A stretch of 64,000 nucleotides of DNA. It comes from Archegozetes longisetosus (taxonomy: Eukaryota; Arthropoda; Arachnida; Sarcoptiformes; Trhypochthoniidae). Positions 10,894 to 22,036 of the stretch are shown in pieces (the first letter of the stretch is position 1; each line of letters opens with the position of its first letter). The notes beneath the pieces are model-generated. The model was not told the origin of the DNA and made no database searches. It was given only the letters and a program-made list of their open reading frames with translations. The position numbers were made by a program, and so were the translations under genes. The DNA lies in NCBI GenBank assembly GCA_018873245.2, contig JAEMBT020000009.1:9805288-9869287 (forward strand), in the 5' to 3' direction.

Positions 10894-13484
10894 TAAGCGT
10901 AGAACTTAAGATGTGGATATAAGTCATTTTAAATTTAGGACCTTTTCCTTCTATACATATCTAAGGGGGGTTAAATAGTTTCCCCCTACAATCCTTAAAG
11001 CTTCAAACTTTTTCGATAAGGTGTGAAAAGATAAAGGTTTTGATTTAGTTTTATTTCAATGTCTATTTAATGTCTATTTTTACACACGTCTAACTTGCAA
11101 AAACAATTTTCATTACAAAGTTTTGAACTATTTTTACAGATACATGAACGCATACATTTACTCTTACATTTACAACTCAAAATTATATCATTATCTAGAA
11201 TATTATAAGCTCTTAGTTTACTTTTAGAAACAATTTCATTACTGCATAAACTTGTTAAAGAATTATAGAAAACACAATTAGGGGGAATTATTACATATCT
11301 TAGAAGTTTTTTAACGTCGTTGAATTTTGGTTTTTTTAATGGTAAAAAGTTTTCATAAGCATTTTTCAAGTTATCGAAATCAAACTTTTCTATTGATAAA
11401 TCAGGTTTTAATAGGTTTATAGATAAATCGAAATTTTCTGATAATAAGTTAGTCGATCCAAAAATGCCGTTCTTATTGAATCTTAGTTTTCTTATTTGTT
11501 TAAACTGATCGATGCTATTTATCAAAAAATTTTCAAAATAAGTTTTAAAGTCTTTTACAGTAATTATAGGATTATCGTCAGGTTTCAAATCATCAGTTAA
11601 AGGATAATTGACAAAATTAATATTGAACTTATGATCTGTATCTTTAATTAAGTTAACCCATTCTGATGGAAGGCTAACTTTTCTTTTTTGAGTCTATTTT
11701 TCTCAATTCTCCCAAAATCCCTATCGCAATCTAAATAACTGTGTCCTACAACTGGATATATAAAGATTATCTCATTAACAATTTCGCTTTTAATTAGATT
11801 TAAGTAAAATAACCAAATATAACGATTTTTTCCGTGAGCAAAACAGTTATCACTAAAAATATATAATTTTTTCACATTTGAATCAAGCTTTTTAATATAA
11901 AAGTCCATGAAAGAGATAACCTCATTCGGTCCTTTGCCAGCATAATGTTCCGAATAGAGAAACATATCTGCCGTTTCATCTCTCATAGTATGAATACTAA
12001 AGTTATGAATCCAAAGTTGTCTCATATAGTATTCACACGAAACTTTGGTAACTGGCAACGGCAAATTTTTCTCGTAGTCTAAAACGATTCCACAAACACT
12101 CAAGTCATTTTCACATAACTTTTTAACTTCATGTTTTATTCTATAAAATTCGTCAGCCTCTGATTGATGTTTTTCCAAACTTTGTTTCGCTAATAAAACT
12201 TCATTATTAGAACTTTCTAGAGTATTAGATCTTATTTTAACGTTGAAAAGTTCACAATCAGAGCAGATATCAGTTCGTGGAAAACCAAAACCAATATTAG
12301 TCTGCTTAAAATAATGACTGAAAAACTTATAAGAGATTACATTTTCATATTCAGGATATAGCAAAATAAAATTTCGATGAAGTTTCGCAATGTTCAAATC
12401 TGATGATAAGTATTTTCTGTCTTTATTAGATTTAAGCGAATAGTGGCTTTCTCTAGCCGGTAAATTTTTTATAAAGTCTAATATGTCATCAACTACTTCT
12501 TGTGGCAATTGATTCCAACGACTTTCATGCTTTTCTCTCATGTCTTCAATAACGTCTCTATCATTTTGTACTTTTCTAACTAATCTACTTTTTTTTATTT
12601 GATGGAGCATAAGAAAAGCTGATTTACATACATTTTTCCTTTGATTTTTCACTTCCACATAATAGTCAAATGACCTACTTTTGATTTTAATTAAATCATT
12701 TTCTGATTTTCTACGCCGTTTGATGGGTTTTGGAATAGTTAATCCTTTCAAATAATCATTTGCCCGATTATGATCACTTTTAATTTCATTATAATAACTC
12801 AATATTAAGTTTTTTTCCTCCAAATTAAAATTTGAAATATGGTCTTTTTCACAACATTTTTCATAAACTATGAGTTGTGAATCAGTTTTAGTTGTTTTCG
12901 GTGATGGTATCGTTGAAGCAAAATCGTTTGAAGTTTTGATAAGTTTTTGCATCCAATTTATGTTAATGTTTGAGCTATTTTCAGAAAGTGCTGAAGTTTT
13001 TGTACAGTTTGGTGTCACAGCACTTGTTCTTTCGAATAAATATTTACGATTTTTAGCAAATTTAGACATTTTTTATTGTATAAATTGAAAAAATTAAGAT
13101 AATTAACTTGTATTTACTAAAATAAACAAAATCAAATATTTGATGAAAAAAGTTTGATTTGGTTAGCACCCAATATATACATAAAAACACAATTAACTTG
13201 AATTCAATTTAAGTAAATTAAAAGTTAACGCTGCTCTCTAAATTTATTTTGTAAAAGTCTTGTATACATTTATCTAAAAGAAGTTTTAAAATGGATTCAA
13301 ATCGAAGTTTGCAAAAACTTATGTTTGCTCTAAAAGTCTTATCAGATAATTCCAGCTTACGAAAAAGTTATAGACATTGTGGCGGACATCAATTCATTTG
13401 GGAGTTTTGTATTGCTTAAACTCTTTCTACTATATGGGACTAGAGCTGAAATGACTTATATCCACATCTTGAGTTCTACGCTTA
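10894..13484 (-). mobile_element. 2.59-kb DNA transposon with 36-bp TIRs and 4-bp ACTT target duplication
   Basis: Ends read TAAGCGTAGAACTTAAGATG (left) and, in reverse complement, TAAGCGTAGAACTCAAGATG (right). The inverted repeats agree over 36 bp with one mismatch. ACTT flanks the element at 10,890-10,893 and 13,485-13,488, while the uninterrupted paralogue has one ACTT at that point (TTGACTTATTC), so the insertion point and target duplication can be read directly. A boundary shifted by one base (TTAAGCG ends, 2-bp CT duplication) fits equally well. The element carries one minus-strand gene for a transposase-like protein with a cysteine-rich tail. Confidence 0.9.
11067..13069 (-). pseudogene. 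Transposase-like protein (DUF7869-type core, CXC-like tail), one frameshift
   Basis: The minus-strand gene of the element. The first frame (13,069-11,648) has a lysine-rich N-terminus, a Cys pair in RTDICSDCELF, and a core with acidic residues spaced like an RNase-H-fold transposase: GIVLDYEKNLP, LYIFSDNCFAHGKNR and GHSYLDCDRDFGRIEK. The frame then changes once in a run of A (about 11,686-11,695), and the continuation (KVSLPSEWVNLIKD..., to 11,067) ends in a cysteine-rich stretch (CKCKSKCMRSCICKN) resembling a CXC/tesmin domain. Combined length would be about 660 residues. The core resembles what are annotated as DUF7869 proteins in animal genomes; I recalled this and could not search it. With one lesion the copy looks young but is probably inactive. 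Confidence 0.7.
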
Positions 13485-14159
13485 ACTTATTCTTATTCAT
13501 TGGCATATTCTCCAGAACTGGTTTAATATTTAAATTGATTTTATTTCTTAGTTCTTTTTGTTTCATATCCTCTTTGATATTTATCATAAGTTGTGCCAAT
13601 TTTGTCTATTATCATAATAGTAAAATGTATGATATATATAATTTTGGGAATCGTGTTCACACCTAACAAGTTGTCCTTAACTAATGCCACACATATCAAA
13701 GTTTGTAAAGCTTACTAAAATCAAACAAATTACTTGTTGAATGAATGGTGATTTTAATTCTATTTTAGTTGTCGTCGTTCATTGAGAGATTGAGTCAAAA
13801 GAAAATTAGGTTTTATTGTTGGAAACTATTTATTATAAACCACTTTCGTGGATATGAAGTAAGAATTGATTTATAATGTGTCATCGATTTTAAGACTACT
13901 TTGATTATTTATAGATCACAGCCTTGACGATGATATTTATGATCAAGGTTATAGAAATATCTTTGTATTGATCTGATGTATTGAAAATCGTTGACTTTTA
14001 TGATACTCACCTTAATACTATGTCTATTTTTATGATTGTTGTTATACTCGTTATAATTATTTATTATATTATAGTTAAAAGTGTTAAAAATGATTATCGG
14101 TTAATGTCAGGTTTGAGCAGAACGTAAAGTCCAATAAGTTTATCTCAAAGTGAGCAATC

Positions 14160-15225
14160 GAATCTCTCTTTTGTTAAAATACATTATTTTGTAGTATTAT
14201 ACATCTAGTCAAAGAACGTGTGTTGTATCTTTCTAAAGATTAAATTATCTGTTCTATTGGGTTGTAGAGTAGTTAATGTCCGATTAAGTGAGGGCTATAG
14301 TCAAATCTTATTGTCCAAAAAATAGAAGGGTAATCGAAAATTTGGTCACAAGATGGGGGACTATTAAAGACATTGAAAGTCAATATACTATTGATTAACT
14401 TCTCTGTTTTTGAAATAAACATTTTCTTTGGTTTAAGAATCAGATATTAATTCCTTGACAATCCATTAATAAGTGTTTAAAACTTTGTATTTCAATAACA
14501 TGTTTGACTCTGTTCTTATATTTATAACTTATATCTAAAATGTATCACATTAACTTTTTAAAATAATTAAATATTTATGATCCTCGAAGTCAGTAGAATC
14601 AAATAGAGTGCTTTTCTATACTCAGAAAACTCATATTCAACCGAATTTTCATCAAAATTGCTAAGTGTTTAGGAGTATAGAATGTCCGAAAACTAGCCCT
14701 TGGAGTTTTTGCAAATGACTGTATATGCAAATGGGTGATTAGGCCGGATGCATATACGTCTCGAATTAAGATCTTTATTAAAAGATCAGGAGTTTAAACA
14801 GTTAGTAGTGATGCGTAAGCACTCAATTGCTTTATTTAATAAATAGTCAACAAATATCATGAATAGTATTACATAAAATTACATTTAAATTAATAAATTT
14901 TAAAAAGAATTTCATATTCACGATCTAGAAATAAGATACGATGTGAAATATTTCAACTTAAGCAAAGCTATTATAAGTCGGAAATAGAGTGATCTCACAC
15001 TCACCTTAAGCTGTACCAAGCTCTAAGGATTTTGAAAATTTGTCTATAACTCAATTAAATATTCGACAAGGCCATAAATTAAATTATAAAGCTATCATAT
15101 CCATAATTATTGCAGCATGAACTTACTCCACAAGATGTTTTGAAATTTCACCGATAAGAAAAAAGTTCTACACTATTGGCATCGGATGCTTTATTTAGAA
15201 AGAAATTTAGAGACAAATGCAATCG
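14160..15225. other. Gene-free AT-rich spacer
   Basis: No coding frame of note, RNA gene or recognised repeat. Slightly GC-richer around 14,690-14,760 without an assignable feature. Confidence 0.5.
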
Positions 15226-15428
15226 AGTACTTTTTAATTTTTTTTGACTTGGGTGTCGTCTCTCTGTCTATAGGATTAAAGAATAGATCTAAATAGTGTC
15301 AATTTTGATAACGCAGTAGTTTTTCAAAATGAAAATTTTCAATAAAATTTTTTCAAATCTATACTTTTAGACTAAGTTATTTACACATTTCCAAGAAACT
15401 TAACAAAGCATTTAAATTATAAATCTAA

Positions 15429-16162
15429 CGAGGGAAGTTCGGGACTATGTAATAACCGATTTCAAAATTATTTTTATGGCATAAATAACATGTCATATGA
15501 TGTTCGAAAAGGCACATAAAAAAGGCTGACCGCCAGACACTTACGAGTTATGACCACTCAAAAAGGAATTTTCTATGGCTTATTACTATTGATTCCTATG
15601 TGTTTTGCCTATCAAAATGTGCTCTAATTCAGTCAAATTACTCAACGGATGGCAATAATATTGTTAACAATGAAAAACTTCAAATCAATTTGAATAAAAA
15701 ACGATAATCTGAAATTTCATATCTAAAAGTGAGTTTCTATATATCAGTAGATCTAAATTTTCGCATTTATCTTATCTCTTAAATTCTCTTTAGAAATCCA
15801 TTGAATTTAAAAGACATGATAGATACGAAAAATTAGAGCTATCGATATATAGAAGCTTACTTTTAGATATGAAATTTCAGATTATCTTTTTATTTGTTCA
15901 AAATGTCTTGAAGTTTTTCATTGTTAACAATATTATTGCCATCCATTGAGTAATTTGACTGAATTAGAGTACATTTTGATAGGCAAAACACATAATAATC
16001 ACTAGTAATAAGCCATAGAAAATCACTTTTTGAGTGGTCATAACTCGTAAGTGTCTGGCGGTCAGCCTTTTTTATGTGCCTTTTCGAACATCATATGACA
16101 TGTTATTTATGCCATAAAAATATTTTTGAAATCGGTTATTACATAGTCCCGAACTTCCCTCG
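15429..16162. mobile_element. 734-bp palindromic MITE with TAA target duplication (PIF/Harbinger-like)
   Basis: Almost the whole element is an inverted repeat: about 360 bp on each side of a centre near 15,795. Ends are CGAGGGAAGTTCGGGACTAT and its reverse complement, flanked by TAA at 15,426-15,428 and 16,163-16,165. A 3-bp TWA duplication is the hallmark of PIF/Harbinger elements, so the assignment is plausible though no transposase is present. The arms have diverged little; differences are mostly small indels and single bases. Confidence 0.85.
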
Positions 16163-16645
16163 TAAGTATAAACAAACAATTTACTCATTGATCTTTATAC
16201 TTAATTACGTAGGCTATATTTATTGACGAAAACAAGTGCAATTCAGTTTAATAAGTCAAATTTTTTTGCCATTAAGTTAATAGAGTATAGCAAAGTTGTG
16301 CACAAATTAAAAAATTTATGATAGTTTTATATTAGTGTCATTGTTTCATGTGATAACTTTATAATTGAAAATCTGAAAGTGATTAATACATCTCATGGAA
16401 AGAAGACTATAATTTATCAATAGTACTATTATGTACATAACTTAAGTACATTTTCCATATGTTCAAAACTTTACTTTTTCGAAAGTTTGTATATCGCTTA
16501 GTTTTCTTAGATTTACAAAATATTTATTTGAAAATAATTATGTTGAAACAAATAAGGAGGAAAAAATTCATTTTGAAAATAAGTTACTTCGAAAATTTTC
16601 CCCTTGAAAATTTCCATTTTGAAAAATAACTGCGTAGCCGTCAAT

Positions 16646-16726
16646 TTTGAGGATCTTTATGGCAAAATTTTCCATTCACTCAGATCGGCAATATAATAAT
16701 TTAGGATTTTGCCATAAAAATCCTCA
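16646..16726. repeat. Short hairpin-forming inverted repeat
   Basis: Arms at 16,646-16,670 and 16,704-16,726 pair (TTGAGGAT.TTTATGGCAAAAT against ATTTTGCCATAAAAATCCTCAA) around a 33-bp loop. It may be a minimal MITE or a subterminal part of the enclosing element. Confidence 0.7.
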
Positions 16727-16811
16727 ATATTTACACTATTTAGATCTATTCTTTAATCCTCTAGAGTCTAGACAGAGAGACGACACCCAAGTCAAAAAAT
16801 ATTAAAGTACT

Positions 16812-18458
16812 TCACACCGGAATATCTATTAAAAATTTGAATTTGTTTCAAATTTTCTAAGTATTTTCAAGTCTTATATCAAACGTTTGTGAAAGCCTAA
16901 TAAAACCTAATAGTTCTTATTAATCAGTTTAAATTGCGAGCGGTAAATCTTATCAATACATGAATAGTCAGTGAAGCTAAAACCCTTTCGATGTGTTTTC
17001 ATTTCTAGTGAATGATAAAAATATTCCTGATACTTTAGAGAAATGGCTTCTCGAGTTGGTCTAGAGTCTCGACAATTCTCGAGTTCAATATATGGGGAAA
17101 TGTTGTTCGCTATATAATATTTGTTTGCATTTAAATTTAATAAAATCCATTAAATTGGGATAACCGTCGAATAAATAAAAATTTTTAATTTAATTCAAAC
17201 TTTTTTAATAAATCTATATTGATTGAAAATTGACTGTTTCATAAATCAATTTCTGATGAAACAAACTTTAAACATTTATGAACGTTTAAATTTAGAACTA
17301 TTCATCTAATGTTTATTTTCCTAATCAAGTTATGCAATATTTTTTGTAAGTCGATATTAAAATAAATTTGAAGATTAAGGTTAATTATTGGGATTAAATC
17401 ATTAAAAATATTTTTCGAGACTCAATAAATCATACTATCCTCTAATAATTTCTAATAATGTGTTAATTCCCACTGAAAATAAAATAAATTCAAATATTAG
17501 AAAAATTTGCAACACTGATGAGCATCATCTATGCTTAAGAAACTATCAATTATTCAGTGATATTCTGTATAAATAATATAGATATATGAACTTTACATGT
17601 TTGTCAAAGTTCTTCTAGAAAATTGATTCAAATAAACCAAAAGCTTCATATTGATAAACCAATATTTCACTTTTCTTAAAAATCTTTCTTGAGAAAACTT
17701 AAACAAATCCTTGATGCTATAATTATTCAATAGAACTTTAATGAATAAAATCCTTTATTTTATGTTTGAGAGAAAAGTTTAATTAAATACGATACAGAAA
17801 TTTTTATACAACGATTTGCAAATCAGATTTCCTAAGCCTGAGTATCAACTGCTCATATTTTATGCGTATGAAAATTTAAAAATCTGTGATAGTGATTAGA
17901 AAAAGATCGTTACTATGTTAACCTGCTTGTGATGCGCACCTATTTGTTACCAAATTTGATTTTAGGTTCTCTTTGACCACTATATTGAATATCCTATAAG
18001 TTTCTTAATATCTAATATATTATGGTATGACGTAGAGTTTCCTATAACAACGCGTCTTTTCTGGTTGCTATCGCGGATTGTTTAGTTTTTGAGTGTACGA
18101 TTAGGTACGCTTCTAACGCTTTATTAGACAAAACTTTCTATAATTATTGATTCAGTACTAAGAATTAGTATTTTGCTACACATTAATTAGATTGAATGGG
18201 AGTAACAAATACATAAATATACTGCATTAATCTTATGAATGCATTCATAATAGAAAATTCAATTAAGATCATTACCAATAATTTTGTGCTATTTTAGTTC
18301 TTATTCAATTTATTAATAAAACTTCCGTTTCGACACAACTTCGACATGAGTACAATTCCATAATTTATAGTTTCATTTTGAATCAGAGCTCTAAACTCAA
18401 GTTTTAGTGAAAGTAATCACTGATATTATATTGAAAATAACTTTTAAAATTAAATTAA
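16812..18458. other. Intergenic region upstream of the sodium-channel gene
   Basis: No gene recognised. It contains one copy of a diverged dispersed repeat (17,918-18,105) and otherwise AT-rich sequence. The promoter of the downstream gene should lie in its last few hundred bases, but no core element could be singled out. Confidence 0.5.
17918..18105 (+). repeat. Dispersed ~190-bp repeat, copy 1
   Basis: Diverged but collinear with 30,500-30,690. Shared blocks are TGTGATGC near the left, TTTGTT..CAAATTTGAT, TCTTTGA in the middle, and CTGGTTGCT...GATTG...AGTTTTTGAGTGTA at the right. Likely an old non-autonomous element; no coding capacity. Confidence 0.6.
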
Positions 18459-21400
18459 ATGGGTTCAAAGTTGGCAAAACTAGCTGCAGAGTCTGGAGTG
18501 CCAGGTCTTTCGCATATATTTAATACAAAAGGGATCCGAAAAGCAATCTGGAGTTTTGTTTTCATCTTATTTGTTAGTTTAACAATTCGTGATTTAATCG
18601 ATATGCTCAGGGATTACACACAATTTCCAGTCACCGTTAGTGTCCGTGTGACCGATTCTCGTGTCCTCCCATTTCCAGCAGTCACTGTGTGTAATCTTAA
18701 CTCTGTACATCGCGGAAGGTTTTGTAATAACAAACGAGTTGAAAAACCAGATCATGTTGCGAAAATTCTTTGTGCAAATTTGGGAGATCTTCTCGACTCA
18801 TGTGAAATCTCAAAGGTCTGAGGAATGAATAGATTGTATATCCGATGCTTTTAAAATGATGTATAGCTACAATAAGGCATTCTTATGCCAAAATTCCTAT
18901 CAGATCATAACGGTTCATGTAATATGAGATTCAATTCTTAATGATTTTAGATAAAAAGGAAATTATAATTAATAAGTAAGTTGGATTTGATGTGCATGAC
19001 AAGGAGAATGATATGGCAATAGTGCTTTTCTAGTAGCTATTGCATCACTTTAATGTTTCGAGCTGTTTTCATGATCAAAAATAGACTGATTTGAAATTTT
19101 AGATGTTGGAAGAACTTCTAAATAAGGGTCGACAATATTGTGGCACTTCAACTCCAAAGGCTAGTAAAGAAAAAGTAAAACCTACCCCAAGACCTCCAAG
19201 AACTTCACGAACTCAAACATTTAAAAATATTACCAAAGGCCCAAAGACTAGAAAAATAGGGAAGAGACAGATTAATCTCTCAGATGTTGTTAAAACAGTC
19301 CGCGAGGTTGGAACAGCTCTAAGAGGTGATGGAACAAAGGGCAGTGGAATCGGTGGTATCATTAATGGAATTCAAGACACCGTGAAATCGTTTTCAGAGG
19401 GTGGCGGACCTCTTGATGGAATTGTCACTCAAATCGCTAATATCGTCGGATTCAATATATCCTCGAGCGCTGACATCGTTCCGTCACTTTTTATGAAAGC
19501 CTTTACTGAAGTGACAGTAAGTGAATTTTATTGAGAGCCAATCATTTATCGCTTCTTCAATTTTAGAATTAGGACTGATGACGACTGATATATTTGAACT
19601 CTTGAGTAAATCAAAGGTTGTGATTTGGTTTATGGTTAACGTAGGGTTGGGTGTAAGAGATTTGTCATTACCACAACAACAATATTTTCTAGGTCTAACT
19701 TGCTTAGCGCACAATTACTCAACTTAACCTCACTAAACTTAGTGGTATTGGTTATATATTTAGTCTAATCAAATTAGGTAAAGGGCATTGTAGAATTAAG
19801 TTCTGGTAATTGAATGATTCTAATAACCGAACTCTACATTAACTATAAACTGAAGCACGGCCGATTCAAGTTATTAGAGAAATCATTTACAGTAATATCG
19901 CTTCAATTTATCGCTCGTTTGAATCAATTCATTTTTTTAGTGCGCAAAAGTTATCATAATATGGATCACTGGATATAAAAGTGTTTGTTAGTCAGTAAAC
20001 GTTTGTTTCAATTAATAGGGCTGTAGACTGGGATCAGGAAGCGCAAAGAGTGCTATGCCTGAAAAGTTGAGGGCAACTCTATCAAACTTGACCGCAACCT
20101 TTACAGTGAGTTAAGATAAGTTTTCACAGGAGTTATCCTAAATGTGTATACTTTCAAATATACGACACTAGAGCGGTGGCTGTTTGTTAAGAGCTCCGAA
20201 ATTGATAGGGCTTTTTCAAGAAATGTCTCAAAAAATGGCAATCACTATATCAAAATGCACGTCTCCATGGGTTGACTCATTAAAAGGAAGCATTAATAAA
20301 GGTTAACTGAGTGAATGCACTCAAATATAATCGATAACATCATATCAATCTTTATTAAGGAGAGACGCCATGGTTTATACTCTTGGATCTATTATCTTCG
20401 TGGTTGGCTGAATTAGCCAAAAATGATCCAAACGAAGCGAAAGGTATCGGGCATCAAAGCGAGCATTTGATCCAGCAATGCTACTTCGCTGGTCGTCACT
20501 GCAGTGCTGCTGAAGACTTCTCTGATTTTTTCTATAGCTCCTATGGCAATTGTTTTACCTATAATTTACATTTACATAATAATGCTTCAATAAATGAGAC
20601 AACGGAATCACTTTCGGGTATGAATTGATTGAATAGGTTAGGTTAGGTTAGGTTGAGTTAGGTTAGGTTGGGTTAGGTTTGACTGGGTTGGATTTGAGCC
20701 AACAATAAAAATTCAAATTTTTCTGCAAACATTTCATTCAATGTTTCTTGAAGGTTTCACTGGTCCCAAATTTGGTTTAGAGCTGACTTTGAATCTCGAA
20801 ACAGATCAATATATGCCAACATCACGAGAAGCAGGCGCGAAAGTTATAGTACATGATAGCGCGATACGTGCTGATCCAGATCAGGATGCAGTTCATGTAC
20901 CACCGAGTCTAGTGACATATGTTGGCGTGCGAATGGTTAACATAACTCGACTGCCGGCTCCATATCCTGATAGGTGCTCTGATGATTGGGAAGACAAGAG
21001 CCTTAAAAGATGGGCTAAAGCATTAGGCTATGAAACCTATTCAACGCAAATATGCTTAAAGCTATGTCTACAACGATTCACAATTTACCATTGCAGGTGC
21101 TGGTCACCTGCATCACCTCCACCACGAACCGGTGTTTTACAGTGCGATACAAGGAAAAATAAAAGTAAACATAAACCCTTTCCCAATCAACTGCCTTAAC
21201 TATATTCAAGGTTATTCTAAGAAATTATTTCAAAACTGTTTTCAAATCTTTTCATACATTTGAAACTCATTTATAACAGTTTTGAACACTAACTTTTGGA
21301 TTTATTGAAATTAATATTTGTTTAATTAGCTTTGGTTTCAGCTCTAAATCTTTTTAAGTACCTTCTCATTTAATTACTTAAAACAAGGCTCTTCAAGACG

Positions 21401-22022
21401 CTTTGAAAAATTTATTTTTAAATCTAACCATAATTTATTTCAATTTAGCTCAAGAGGAATGCACAGAAATGATCCGGCAAATGTATTACAACCAATCGAT
21501 TAACTGCAACTGTCCGCCACGTTGTAGTGAACGAAGTTTCGAGAAATTTGTTTCAACAGGAAAAGAGTTGCCTCAATGTTCAGCACTATCGTCGCCGAGC
21601 AAAGAAGCATCAGCTGAAGAAAAGTAAGTATAATAAGAAAGAGATGATGAACAAAGAATTGAAAAAATTGACTTTATTAAAGGGAGAACTTCGCGAAAGT
21701 AGTAGTATATTTTCAATCATTAAGCTATCAAGAAATCAATCAATATCCCAAATATACTGTAAGTTAACTTTAATCTAATTCTGACAATCAGTAAAACATT
21801 TAATGGAATATTCAGTTGACAGCATTGTTGGGAGCGATTGGAGGTATTTTAGGAGTGTACTTAGGATTCTCTTTCATTGCCATATTTGAATTAATAGAAG
21901 TAATCAGTCGTTATATTATGTGCAGTTCGGGCAAACCAACCAAAAAGAGCAATGAAAAAGTGAAAGATTCTTCGGCTAAAGTCAATACTATATCGTCATC
22001 AACAACTAAGAAGGCTTTCTAA
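18459..22022 (+). CDS. DEG/ENaC (pickpocket/ASIC-like) sodium channel, eight exons
   Basis: Subunit of an amiloride-type, voltage-independent sodium channel in the plasma membrane. Exons 18,459-18,815, 19,103-19,516, 20,019-20,105, 20,365-20,617, 20,754-21,164, 21,449-21,623, 21,683-21,758 and 21,816-22,022 join with matching phases to give 659 residues. Family features in order: N-terminal SGVPGLSHIF before helix 1; FPAVTVCNLN just after it; the cysteine-rich ectodomain (CYFAGRHC, YGNCFTYN, FGLELTLNLET); the wrist block VVVYFQSLSYQEINQYPKYT; then helix 2 with LLGAIGGILGVYLGFSF, whose GFS matches the G-X-S selectivity filter. An unusual basic, low-complexity insert (about residues 139-175) in the finger region has RTSR and KR sites. 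The exon 4 start is the least certain join. The intron after exon 4 holds a TTAGG-like array. Confidence 0.92.
20634..20695 (+). repeat. Interstitial TTAGG-type telomere-like array in an intron
   Basis: About 60 bp of TTAGG units and one-base variants (TTGAG, TTGGG, TTTGAC) in the intron between channel exons 4 and 5. TTAGG is the usual arthropod telomere repeat. The degenerate right half suggests an old insertion, or a double-strand-break repair scar. Confidence 0.85.
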
Positions 22023-22036
22023 TGACTAGAAAACGA

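Larger units (their letters stand above)
10024..13971 (+). pseudogene. Gustatory-receptor-like pseudogene split by a transposon
   Basis: Paralogue of the receptor at 997-2342, with the same start (MALNIESDFDPSQILP) and the same three-exon plan. Exon 1 pieces are 10,024-10,893 and 13,489-about 13,703; exon 2 is 13,769-13,858; exon 3 is 13,915-13,971. Three kinds of lesion are visible. A TGA at 10,576-10,578 replaces a cysteine codon kept in the other copies, followed by a single-base frame change near 10,606. A 2.59-kb transposon sits after the IID codons. A further frame change lies near 13,640, before LGIVFTPNKLSLTN. Exons 2 and 3 and their splice sites remain clean (LSSFIERLSQKKIRFYC; ITALTMIFMIKVIEISLY), suggesting recent inactivation. 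Confidence 0.9.
8490..14160 (+). repeat. Right arm of the inverted duplication carrying receptor 2
   Basis: Reverse-complement counterpart of 780-6180, including the 5' flank (8490-10,023), the receptor exons and the 3' flank with TGACGATGATATTTATGATC near 13,925. The homology continues past exon 3 to about 14,150, where AAAGTCCAATAAGTTTATCT pairs with the sequence near 815-850. This arm lacks the mariner but carries its own transposon at 10,894-13,484. Confidence 0.8.
15226..16811. mobile_element. Non-autonomous element with ~80-bp terminal inverted repeats, containing a nested MITE
   Basis: The left end (15,226-15,304) and right end (16,730-16,811) are reverse complements over about 80 bp, including GACTTGGGTGTCGTCTCTCT and AAAGAATAGATCTAAATAGT. 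The extreme ends both read AGTACTTT. There is no coding capacity. Within it lie the 734-bp palindrome at 15,429-16,162 and a small hairpin at 16,646-16,726. Superfamily not assignable, as no clear target duplication was found. Confidence 0.75.
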
